From Kiritimatiellia bacterium (GTDB taxonomy: Bacteria; Verrucomicrobiota; Kiritimatiellia; RFP12; UBA1067), in contig JAKSOX010000014.1 in the NCBI GenBank assembly GCA_024405335.1, positions 1-19,251 of the forward strand: 19,251 bases of DNA, given 5' to 3'. A model generated the notes under the pieces. It ran no database searches and was not told the DNA's origin. It saw only the letters and a program-made list of their open reading frames with translations. The translations under genes were made by a program, and so were the position numbers. Shown piece after piece: positions 1 through 7,503 of the stretch (the stretch's first letter is position 1; the number at the start of each line of letters is the position of its first letter).

Positions 1-22
1 GGCGGCTTTCGTGATCGGGGGG

Positions 23-42
23 CGCGGGGGATCGCCCCCGCG
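23..42 (-). terminator. GC-rich stem-loop downstream of the 77-1666 gene
   Basis: This is a perfect 8-bp inverted repeat (CGCGGGGG / CCCCCGCG) around a 4-base loop. It lies about 35 bases past the stop codon of the minus-strand gene at 77-1666. It would end the transcript of the three-gene operon, but no run of T follows it on the minus strand. A factor-independent terminator is therefore not certain. It could be a transcript-stabilising hairpin or an unrelated palindrome. Confidence 0.35.
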
Positions 43-76
43 AAGACAAAACGGGTGAACGGCTATTATCAGGGTC

Positions 77-1666
77 TCACTTTGCGTCCACGTCGATTTC
101 GCACCAGGCGAGACGCCATTCGCCCAGCGGCTCCTTCGCGCGGTTGACGACTTCCACCAGGTTCCAGCCGTCGTGCAGAACGCCGCCGGGGATCTCGGCC
201 ACCACCACCCGGTGGAGCTTCGGAAGGCGCTTCGGCGCCTCGGAATCGGACAGAGGCGCGCACTTCGCGCCGTTCACGTACACGTCGACGAACACGTCGC
301 AGGACGCGCCCAGGACGACTTTCGCGGCGCGGCCCTTCACGCCGTCGCCCACGTTGATCTTGGCGCCGCCGCAGAAATCGTTCTGCGTCATGCCCCAAAT
401 CGGGAAGCGCGACGTCCAGTACCGGCCTTCGCCGGCCGGACCGCCGTCCGTGAGCACGCAACGGCGCGCGAGTTTCGCGACTTTCGCGCGGTCGCCGCAC
501 GTGGCGAAGGTGTCGGGCATGTCGGGGTGCGTGTCGCGGTCGCGCGGGTAGTGGTTGTAGAAATACACGGTGTCCGCGCCCTGGTTGAAGAAGGAAGACG
601 CGAAACCGAGATCCGTGGGCATGTCGAAAAGCAGCCGCGCCTCCCAGCGGATTTTCATTTCGTAGTCGATGCACGGCGCCAGCGTCACGGGCGGCGGACA
701 CGTCGCGCGCCACAACGCCACCTGCGTGTCGGAAACGGTGTCCAGCCCCATCGGCGAGGGAATCACCACGTCCACGAGCTTCTCGCGCACCCAGGCGGGC
801 ACGTCCATGCCCATGCCAAGCGCGTCGGCGGGATACGCCGGCACGCGCACGGCGAGACGGAGTTCGTGGCCCCACTTCTTTTCCGCCAGGTCGCACAACT
901 TGCGCACGTCGCGCACGAACTGCGTCATCAGCGGCGCGTTCGCTTCGTCGAATCCGGGCCGGAAAAACGGCGCGTGCCGCATGAAGTCGAGCTCCATGCC
1001 GTCCGACTCGTAATCCAGCAGATATTCGCGCGCGAGCGCGAGGTGGTAGGCGCGCACTTCCTCCAGCCCGTAGTCGAAGCCGCGGTCGGACCACTGGTGC
1101 TTGCCCGCGGTGCGGTATTCGGCGCGGTGGAGATCGGGCCGCGTGCGCCACAAATCGCCGTGCTGCGGACGGCCTTCGGCGCCCTTCTGCGCGTGGTGCA
1201 GGTCGTTCACGCGCAGCGAATGCCACATTTCCACGCCCTTGCGGTGGCAGTATTCGTAGCGGTATTTGAGGAAGTCGGGAAAAACGTCCCACATCGGCTT
1301 CGCCGTGAGGAACATGCGGCGGTATTCGTCCACGCCGTCCTTCGCGCCGAGTTTCACGCCGCGCAGGTACAGGTTCGTGGCGGCGTCGATTTCAAGGTCC
1401 TTCCAATATGGCGTGCCGACTTTCGTGGGCCAGAAGCAGCGCTGGAAGTTGAGGTTGTAGAAAATCGCCTCCACGCCGCCTTTGCCGGCGTACCAGTCCA
1501 CGTCCTTTTCGATTTCGCGCTTGAGCTGGTCGACCGTGTAGCCGCGCCAGTCCTCGCCCGTGAAAAAGAAATTCCACGCGTCCGAGTTGATGAACACGCC
1601 GCGCGCGAACGTGGCCGAAGGCGCGGCCGTCGCCAAAGCGACAGCCAAAACGATGCCGTTTTTCAT
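77..1666 (-). CDS. Secreted TIM-barrel glycoside-hydrolase-like protein
   Basis: The product is 529 residues. The start is the ATG at 1666, which begins with a typical export signal (MKNGIVLAVALATAAPSATFA, cleavage probably near residue 22). An upstream in-frame start would put charged residues before the signal. The body looks like the glycoside-hydrolase-like proteins common in PVC bacteria. It has a DGMELDFMRH strand (residues 222-231), where acidic residues sit at a strand end as in family-10-like barrels. A strand with IDYEMK (333-338) and a late FYNHYP strand (369-374) follow. The last 90 or so residues resemble a small beta-sandwich, with VFVDVYVNG and a Trp-containing end. The likely role is in polysaccharide binding or cleavage outside the cytoplasm, but the substrate cannot be read from the sequence. 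It is the last gene of the operon, 65 bases after the DUF4091-type gene. The short tail contains EIDVDAK. Confidence 0.72.
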   Translation of the reverse strand: MKNGIVLAVALATAAPSATFARGVFINSDAWNFFFTGEDWRGYTVDQLKREIEKDVDWYAGKGGVEAIFYNLNFQRCFWPTKVGTPYWKDLEIDAATNLYLRGVKLGAKDGVDEYRRMFLTAKPMWDVFPDFLKYRYEYCHRKGVEMWHSLRVNDLHHAQKGAEGRPQHGDLWRTRPDLHRAEYRTAGKHQWSDRGFDYGLEEVRAYHLALAREYLLDYESDGMELDFMRHAPFFRPGFDEANAPLMTQFVRDVRKLCDLAEKKWGHELRLAVRVPAYPADALGMGMDVPAWVREKLVDVVIPSPMGLDTVSDTQVALWRATCPPPVTLAPCIDYEMKIRWEARLLFDMPTDLGFASSFFNQGADTVYFYNHYPRDRDTHPDMPDTFATCGDRAKVAKLARRCVLTDGGPAGEGRYWTSRFPIWGMTQNDFCGGAKINVGDGVKGRAAKVVLGASCDVFVDVYVNGAKCAPLSDSEAPKRLPKLHRVVVAEIPGGVLHDGWNLVEVVNRAKEPLGEWRLAWCEIDVDAK

Positions 1667-1731
1667 GAGTTCCGTCCCCCTTTTCGCGCGCGGCATCGCC
1701 GCCGCACGCCGTCCATGGCACCGCCCGCGAA

Positions 1732-4332
1732 TCAGTCCTCGTCGAGTTTGATGTCGACGTCGTAGCCGCTTTCCATCACGTTGTCGTCGGACTTGACCGT
1801 GCGCGTTTTCGTGGCCTTACGGCTCACGCGCGCAAGTCCCGCCTTGTACCGCGGATAGTACACGTCGTTGTTCGGCGGCCAGCTCTTCATGCCGTCGGAA
1901 TAGTAGATCACGGCCTGCTCGTATTCGCCGAAGCCCTCGGCGAGTTCGCCGAGCGTGCCGGAAATCGTGCGCACGTCGCCCGTCAAATTGCCGCCGCCCA
2001 GGTTTTTGACTTCCTTGAGGAGCTTGTACGCCTCCTTCTTCTTGCCGGCCCTGAGGTACGCCTCCACGCCCGTGTACAGGAGCGTGCCGTAGGAGTGGCC
2101 CGAAAGATGGAAATCCTCGCCGCACTTGCGCGCGAATTCGAGGCAGCTTTCGGGATGGTCGGAGTTGAGCAGCGCCAGGCACATGCGGTGCGCGGAACTG
2201 TAGCGCAGCGACTGTTCCACGCCGGCGATCGCCAGCGCCTGGGCGAGCTGGTCTTTCGCGATCGCGAGTTTTTCGGGGCCGAAATGCTCGCAGAAGCCCG
2301 CGGGCGTGAGGTAGGCCATCGCCTTCTCGATCATGAGCCGGCCGTACGTGGCCGCCGGATAGCGGCCTCGTTCCTTGAGCGACGCGTCCAGCACCGCGAG
2401 GGCGCCGGCGCGGTCGAGCATCTGCACGCGCAGACCCGCCTCCCGAACGGCGGCGGTCGCGCGCTCGGCTGGCGTCTCCGCCTCTTTGCGCATCCGCGTA
2501 GCGAGTGGAATCGCGAGATCCAGGCGGTTCGCCGCCACGCACGCGTCCAATCGCTTTTGGATCGGCTTCGATTCGTCGGCCGCCATCAAATCGACCTTGT
2601 GCGGCGGCAGTTCGCCGATGGGTTTCACGGCCGGTTCGTCCGGCTGGGGACCCACCACCGCGACGAGGTCGATCACGCGCTTGGCGACTTCGCGGCGGAA
2701 TTTGTCCAGATCGAGCACGTGTTCGGGGTCGATCGCGTCCATCCAGCAGATCGCCTTGCGGCCGAGGACGCGCACGTCCTTCTTGTCGCTCTTCATCGCG
2801 GCTTCGGCGCGCAGACGCAGCAGCGACAGGTAGCGCACGTCGTCCATGCCTTCGCGCAGCGCTTCCAGCGCGACGGTGCCGATCATGCCCGTGCGCGACG
2901 GATACACGAGCCCGAACGAACGGTAGCCGTCGTTGCTGGGGATGAATTCGTTCCAGCGGTTGCGCGCGTGGTAGTAGAACACGTATTCGGAGAAGCCGTC
3001 GAAGTCGGAATAGTAGAACCGCAGCCCCTTCGTGCGCCGCCAGATGGTGGGGCATTCGGGACCCGTGAACGGCGCGGCGTACGAAGTGGCGATGCCGCCG
3101 TCGCGATGCCACACGTAGGAGGACCAGCACCCCAGCCCGGCTGGCACGTTGCAGCAGTCGATCGACCAGCCGCATTCGCCGTGGTCGCCGTAGGACGAAA
3201 TGATGCGCTGGCCGTGTTTCTTGAGCACGCTCCACTGCCCGTACTGCTTGCGGCAGAGCCACGCCTTCGCTTCGTCGATGCCGTAGTAGTAGGCGTCGTG
3301 GTGGCCGAGGTACTTGTCGAGCGCCGCGCGCATCCGCTTCGCGTACTTCTCCATGTCCTCGTCGGTGGGATCCTTCATGTCGACGGTGCCGGCGGCGAAA
3401 AGCGGTTTGCACGGCAGCCCCGCCGCGCGCATGAGGTACAGCGAACGCACCGCGAAGTCGTCGGTGGAAAGCTCCTGGATCGCGCCCGGCCCGTGCGGAT
3501 GCGTGATGTTGTGGTCCGCCATCAGCTTGTAGGTGTTGAACGCCTTCTTTTCGGCGACTTTCAGATCGGCGCCTTCGCCGAGGAACGCGGCGACGGAGCA
3601 GCCGTTCATGACGCCGTACATGTAAGGACGCGACGAATCGTAATGCGTGCGCGCCGACGGCAGCGAGAACGGGTACACTTCGAGTTCCAGCGCGAGTTCG
3701 CCCACCGGCAGCGCGCCGGACTTGAACTGCAGCTTGCCCTTGTAGACGCCCGGCTTCTGGTCCATGGGCACGTGGTAGGTGAGCCAGAACTGCTTGTAGA
3801 ACCCCTTCTCGAGCGTGAACGGCACGTAGTCCTCCGCGTCCGCGAGCGGTTCCCGCGTGTAGTTGAGCCACTCCGTGCGGTCCGGTCCGGACATGCGCGT
3901 GTAGATGCTGCCCGACGTGTAGTCGAAGCGCACGTAGTTCACCTTGTTGGAGTAGTCGACCTTCACGAGGGTGTCGTCGTGCAGCACCAGCGCGGGAATC
4001 GGCTCGGGCCTCCAGATGTTGCCGGCCCAGGTCGTGGTCCAGAATCCGGCGGGCTGGAACCACACCTTCACCGTCTTGACGTCGATCGCCGAGGCGGGCA
4101 GCTTGGCGCCGCCCGGCCCCGCGAGGTCCGTGCGGACCACGTCGAATTTCGGCAGATCGCCGTCGGCGCAGGCGACCCAGGAGACGCTTTCGAACTCGCC
4201 GCGCGCCGCCCACGCCTTGAGCTCGGATGTCTCCGTCGCGTCGTCCGGTTTGGCGTCGTGCATGTGGGGATTCACCCAGTAGGGGTCGATTTTGTACAGC
4301 GAAATCGCGGCCAAAAGAAGCATTGCGTTCAT
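1732..4332 (-). CDS. DUF4091-type glycoside-hydrolase-like protein with helical C-terminal extension
   Basis: The product is 866 residues. The N-terminal part (about 35-225) is a beta-rich region with the GEFESVSW opening seen in DUF4091 proteins. The middle (about 230-560) looks like a TIM barrel with YYYGIDEAK (348-356), where Asp353/Glu354 are candidate catalytic acids. The DUF4091 hallmark ALREGMDDVRYLSLLR spans 491-506. Residues 580-830 are helical and rich in Ala/Leu/Lys, resembling TPR-like repeats, which is unusual for the family. The end is acidic (DVDIKLDED). The ATG at 4332 is preceded by AAAGGAA about 10 bases upstream. An alternative ATG lies at 4323 (MLLLAAIS). The hydrophobic N-terminus is short and lacks basic residues, so export is likely from context but not proven. 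The gene begins 19 bases after its upstream neighbour and is probably co-transcribed with it. The activity and substrate of such proteins are mostly unknown. Confidence 0.78.
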   Translation of the reverse strand: MNAMLLLAAISLYKIDPYWVNPHMHDAKPDDATETSELKAWAARGEFESVSWVACADGDLPKFDVVRTDLAGPGGAKLPASAIDVKTVKVWFQPAGFWTTTWAGNIWRPEPIPALVLHDDTLVKVDYSNKVNYVRFDYTSGSIYTRMSGPDRTEWLNYTREPLADAEDYVPFTLEKGFYKQFWLTYHVPMDQKPGVYKGKLQFKSGALPVGELALELEVYPFSLPSARTHYDSSRPYMYGVMNGCSVAAFLGEGADLKVAEKKAFNTYKLMADHNITHPHGPGAIQELSTDDFAVRSLYLMRAAGLPCKPLFAAGTVDMKDPTDEDMEKYAKRMRAALDKYLGHHDAYYYGIDEAKAWLCRKQYGQWSVLKKHGQRIISSYGDHGECGWSIDCCNVPAGLGCWSSYVWHRDGGIATSYAAPFTGPECPTIWRRTKGLRFYYSDFDGFSEYVFYYHARNRWNEFIPSNDGYRSFGLVYPSRTGMIGTVALEALREGMDDVRYLSLLRLRAEAAMKSDKKDVRVLGRKAICWMDAIDPEHVLDLDKFRREVAKRVIDLVAVVGPQPDEPAVKPIGELPPHKVDLMAADESKPIQKRLDACVAANRLDLAIPLATRMRKEAETPAERATAAVREAGLRVQMLDRAGALAVLDASLKERGRYPAATYGRLMIEKAMAYLTPAGFCEHFGPEKLAIAKDQLAQALAIAGVEQSLRYSSAHRMCLALLNSDHPESCLEFARKCGEDFHLSGHSYGTLLYTGVEAYLRAGKKKEAYKLLKEVKNLGGGNLTGDVRTISGTLGELAEGFGEYEQAVIYYSDGMKSWPPNNDVYYPRYKAGLARVSRKATKTRTVKSDDNVMESGYDVDIKLDED

Positions 4333-4351
4333 GGTTGGAAATTCCTTTCGC

Positions 4352-5965
4352 TCACTCGGGATCGTCGAGCTGGAGTTCGTCGGTCGACACGTCGATGTCC
4401 GGCGCCGTGGCCGTTTCGGCCGCCGTCTTTTCCCGCTCCTTCGGCGGTTTCTTGAACGGACCGCCCGCGTAGCACGTTTTGAGGAAATTGAAACGCTCGT
4501 CCCACAAGTCCCAGTTCAGCGTGCGCAGACGGTCCGGCGTGGCGGACTTGTCCGCGAAATGCCGGCAGTAGTTGTGCCAGAACGTGCCGTCGGACCCCAT
4601 GTCGCCGAAATGGAAATTCAGTTCCTTTTCCTTCGGCGCGGGGAATTTGTAGAGGTAGTCGTCGCCCGAATACGCCCAATGGTTGCGGGCCCCGTCCACG
4701 GCGCTCGCCCAGCTCTTTTCCAGGTTTCCGGGCGCGCATTTGCGGTACATGGACACGAACGCGTCCGTGCCCTTCGGCCATTTGACGCGCGCGTCGCACA
4801 GCACGCGGCCGTCCTGCGTCACCGTGACGCGCCACGAATCGACGCGGCCGACCGTGCCCGCCGGCCACCAGCCCCAGAAGTTCCACCAGCCGGCGGTGAA
4901 GGTCACCGTCCGGGTCGAGCCGTCCTTGGACTTGTCGACGCGGTGCGAAAGACCGATGTCGGGGTAGTTGCGCCCCCACACCGCGTGCTGGACCACCCGC
5001 CAGGTTTGCGGACTGAAACGTTGGAAACGCGGCTCCACGTAGTTGAAAAGTCCGCGCTCTGGGAACGGCACCCAGCCCGGGGACTTCACCGGCTGCGGCA
5101 CGGGCGCGGGGGCGAGATCGACCTCGGCGTCGTAGCGGCGCCACTCGTCCGGCTTTGCGCCGTTCGTCCAAAGGCCGAGGCGAACCTTGCCCTTCGCGTT
5201 CTTGACCGCCACGGAAAAGCCCTGGCGGGTGACGGCGAACGTCACGTCGCCGGCGTCGCCCAGCGGTTCGGGATCGGCGCCGATTTTCGCCATGACCGTC
5301 TTGAGCGCCACGCCCTCGGGGAACGGCTGGTGCTTCGCGTCGTATTCGAACGCGATCGGATCGGCCGGCTTGGGCATGGGGCCGTGCTTCTCGCCGAGCA
5401 GGCCCTCGAAACGGCGGATCCACGCACCGAGTTCGAGGCGCATGTGGTCCGGATCCGCCCAAACCGGATCCCACCGCCACAGCCACCGCGTCGCACGGCG
5501 CGTTTCGTCCCAGCACGTGTAGTCCTCGGTGGACGCCTTGACCTTCTCCATCAGCTCTCGCATGCGCAGCACGAGCGCCACGTCCTCCTTCGCCGCCGCG
5601 AGCGCCTGCTTGAACGGCGCGGAAAGGTTCTTCTCGCCGTCTTCGAGGTAGACGCCGTCGTAGAGTTCGCTCCGCGTCACGGCGAATCCCGCGCGCACGC
5701 GGAAGATCTGCGGCGTGTCGTATTCGTCCGGCGGGCCGACGCGCTTGTAGATGCGCACCCCCTGGCGCTTCAGGCTCTGCAGCAGCACGAAGTGCGACTG
5801 CCCCTTGGGCGCGTAGTCCTCGATGTACGGCGCCTTCTCGGCGAAATTCGCCTCGTCGAGATACTCGTCCGAAACCTTCCGGTCGCCAGGCGACAACCAG
5901 ACGAAACCCGCTGCCGCGGCCATTCGGGCGGCCAAGCAAAGTCCGCCCGCGAAAAACATGCGCAT
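4352..5965 (-). CDS. Exported Trp-rich protein of unknown function
   Basis: I do not recognise the family. The product is 537 residues from the ATG at 5965, which has a strong ribosome site (GGAAGGGG, 7 bases before the start). It opens with an export-like signal (MRMFFAGGLCLAARMAAAAG). An in-frame ATG at 6001, lying where transcription should begin, would add 12 residues. Residues 30-200 are mixed and mainly helical. Residues 230-400 look like beta-sandwich, with many aromatics such as GWWNFWGWWPAG (359-370) that could form a carbohydrate-contacting surface. The region 425-470 has YSGDDYLYKF and FHFGDMGSDG. The C-terminus is a Lys/Glu-rich linker and an acidic tail (DIDVSTDELQLDDPE). No catalytic motif could be assigned. 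It is the first gene of the three-gene operon, directly after a good promoter, which suggests a role in handling the same extracellular polymer as its neighbours. Confidence 0.75.
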   Translation of the reverse strand: MRMFFAGGLCLAARMAAAAGFVWLSPGDRKVSDEYLDEANFAEKAPYIEDYAPKGQSHFVLLQSLKRQGVRIYKRVGPPDEYDTPQIFRVRAGFAVTRSELYDGVYLEDGEKNLSAPFKQALAAAKEDVALVLRMRELMEKVKASTEDYTCWDETRRATRWLWRWDPVWADPDHMRLELGAWIRRFEGLLGEKHGPMPKPADPIAFEYDAKHQPFPEGVALKTVMAKIGADPEPLGDAGDVTFAVTRQGFSVAVKNAKGKVRLGLWTNGAKPDEWRRYDAEVDLAPAPVPQPVKSPGWVPFPERGLFNYVEPRFQRFSPQTWRVVQHAVWGRNYPDIGLSHRVDKSKDGSTRTVTFTAGWWNFWGWWPAGTVGRVDSWRVTVTQDGRVLCDARVKWPKGTDAFVSMYRKCAPGNLEKSWASAVDGARNHWAYSGDDYLYKFPAPKEKELNFHFGDMGSDGTFWHNYCRHFADKSATPDRLRTLNWDLWDERFNFLKTCYAGGPFKKPPKEREKTAAETATAPDIDVSTDELQLDDPE

Positions 5966-6007
5966 CGACGTTCCCCTTCCACGATAAATGGTACTGTCCA
6001 TGCGCCC

Positions 6008-6037
6008 ATTATAACACGCGGACGTCTCCGACGTCAA
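6008..6037 (-). promoter_or_regulatory. Sigma-70-type promoter of the three-gene export operon
   Basis: On the minus strand the -35 box TTGACG (6032-6037) is 18 bases from a perfect -10 box TATAAT (6008-6013). The -10 is preceded by TG at the extended -10 position (CGTGTTATAAT). Transcription should start near 6001, about 36 bases before the ATG at 5965. TATAAT is very rare in this GC-rich window and occurs only at gene starts, which supports the call. Confidence 0.75.
6021..6035. promoter_or_regulatory. Inverted repeat GACGTC-N3-GACGTC in the promoter spacer (candidate operator)
   Basis: Two copies of the palindrome GACGTC (6021-6026 and 6030-6035) are separated by three bases. Together they form an inverted repeat between the -35 and -10 boxes, overlapping the -35. 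A protein bound here would block RNA polymerase, so a repressor site is plausible. No regulator gene is visible nearby. Confidence 0.45.
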
Positions 6038-6088
6038 ACGAACTGCCCCCGCCTTTCCCAGGGTTTCCCCGCGCGGTTGTTGCCAGAA

Positions 6089-6100
6089 CGCAAATTTGCG
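6089..6100. other. 12-bp perfect palindrome CGCAAATTTGCG
   Basis: This is a perfect palindrome in the 179-base gap between the esterase gene and the export-operon promoter, about 52 bases upstream of the -35 box. The position suits a regulator site, but no second copy was noticed in the window. It could be chance. Confidence 0.3.
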
Positions 6101-6144
6101 CAAGCAGTTTCCCGCCATGTCGTCCGGTGCGGCGCTGGCGGTCT

Positions 6145-7485
6145 TCACCGCTTCGCCGGGAAGGAGCCCAACCACTTGAGGTACTTCGCGTAGAGCGAAC
6201 CGTGGACGCTGTGCGTCATCTTGAGCCCGCCCTCGAACGCCTTGTCCGGACAGTCTATGACGTTGAACGCCGTGCGCACCATCGCGGGCGGACACGTGTG
6301 GTCCGAATGTCCGGCGATCACGCGGATCGGCACCTTCACGAAGCGCGCGAAATTGACGCCGTCGTAGTAGGCGGCGAACTTCTCGGCGTTCGCCTTGGCG
6401 GCGGCGTCCGGCTGGCTTTCCACGAAGCGCGGCCAACCGCTTTCGAGCCCCGCCTTGTAGCCGTAGTGGCCCGTGAGCGCCGGCACGAACAGCACGGAAC
6501 GCCGGATGCGCGGCGAGAGCGCCGTCACCGCGAAACCGAGTCCTCCGCCCTGGCTCGTGCCCTGGTAGCCGATGCGCGCCGGATCCACGTCGTCGCGCGA
6601 AGCGAACCAGTCGATGACGCGCAACGAACCGAGGATCACGGGGTAGAAAAAGCTGTCTTCGCGCGATTTGCCGATGCCGGCGTTCGGGTACGACCACACG
6701 CCCCACTTTTCCTTCATGTCCGCGTTGAGCGCGTCGTAGTCCGCCTTGCGCGTCTTCGGATCCGGCTCGAACGGATACACGGTGATCGCGAGGTTGACGT
6801 TTCCGCGTTCGTAGATGGGCAGCTGCGACCAACCGCCGAACCCGGCGGCGGCGATTTGGACGCGCCCGGGCAAACGGCCCTTCGGCGCGTTCTTCTCCTT
6901 CGTCACGTAGCCGTGCAGCTTGCGGCCGCCGGGCACGGCGAGCGAGAAGCGCCACACGTTCCACGTGGCGTCGCACATTTTTTCGTCGAGGCGGATCTCC
7001 GGCGCGCCGGGCAGATCGCGGTCGTACTTCGCGCGGGCGGCCTGCCAGAACGCGAGGAAATCTTCCGGGCACGGCGTTGGCGGACGGAGCTTTTCGGCTT
7101 CGACGGCGACGCTTTCCGCGTACCAGTCGCCCGCGTTCCGGGGAAACCCCGCGACGGCGGCGGATTTGAGCCGGATGCGCAGGTAGCCGGGCGCTGAGAG
7201 CGCGCCAGACACCGTGAACGGATTCGCCTTCGCGAGATCGAACGGCGTTTCGGCCAACACGACGCCCGTGCCGAAGTTGTCCAGCATGGCGCGCACGCAG
7301 CCGTTCGTGAGCTTCTTCCCGGCGTCGTCCGAAACGGTCACGGTGAACGTCGCCGTCCGGCCGACGGCATACGCGCCGTCAGGACGGTCGTAGGCGACGT
7401 CGACCTTCGCGGCGAACGCCGCCAATCCGAAAAACGCCAACCCGGCGCAGAGCGCCGCCCTTGAACGCAATGCAGCACGCTTCAT
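6145..7485 (-). CDS. Secreted acetyl-xylan-esterase-like alpha/beta hydrolase (CE7/AXE1-like)
   Basis: The product is 446 residues. The ATG at 7485 has a strong AGGAG site and starts an export signal (about residues 1-26). An Ig-like beta domain covers about 27-130. The alpha/beta-hydrolase domain that follows begins with PCPEDFLAFWQAARAKY (138-154), as in the acetyl xylan esterase family AXE1. The nucleophile is Ser311 in GTSQGGG. The acid is probably Asp395 in GHSDHTCPP, which matches the family's G-x-x-D-x-x-CPP motif. The histidine is probably His425 or His428. The family removes acetyl groups from xylan fragments and other acetylated substrates. The exact substrate is not readable. The gene follows parE by 18 bases with no evident promoter of its own. 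It precedes the export operon, and together they suggest breakdown of an acetylated polysaccharide. Confidence 0.88.
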   Translation of the reverse strand: MKRAALRSRAALCAGLAFFGLAAFAAKVDVAYDRPDGAYAVGRTATFTVTVSDDAGKKLTNGCVRAMLDNFGTGVVLAETPFDLAKANPFTVSGALSAPGYLRIRLKSAAVAGFPRNAGDWYAESVAVEAEKLRPPTPCPEDFLAFWQAARAKYDRDLPGAPEIRLDEKMCDATWNVWRFSLAVPGGRKLHGYVTKEKNAPKGRLPGRVQIAAAGFGGWSQLPIYERGNVNLAITVYPFEPDPKTRKADYDALNADMKEKWGVWSYPNAGIGKSREDSFFYPVILGSLRVIDWFASRDDVDPARIGYQGTSQGGGLGFAVTALSPRIRRSVLFVPALTGHYGYKAGLESGWPRFVESQPDAAAKANAEKFAAYYDGVNFARFVKVPIRVIAGHSDHTCPPAMVRTAFNVIDCPDKAFEGGLKMTHSVHGSLYAKYLKWLGSFPAKR

Positions 7486-7503
7486 GTCTTCTCCTCTTTT
7501 CCG

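Noticed and set aside
173..1765. Long plus-strand reading frame opposite the glycoside-hydrolase-like gene
   Set aside because: Its sequence is Arg/His/Val-rich with no recognisable domain, typical of antisense frames in GC-rich DNA. The minus-strand frame has a signal and conserved motifs.
2095..4455. Long plus-strand reading frame opposite the DUF4091-type gene
   Set aside because: Low-complexity Arg/Val/His content and no family resemblance; a shadow of the real gene.
6112..6141. Inverted repeat CCGCCA / TGGCGG just past the esterase stop
   Set aside because: Only six base pairs with an 18-base loop and no T run; too weak to call a terminator.
5966..7072. Upstream extension of the 4352-5965 gene through the gap and into the esterase region
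   Set aside because: It overlaps the esterase in another frame, passes the promoter, and lacks conserved content. The 5965 start has a strong ribosome site and a signal.
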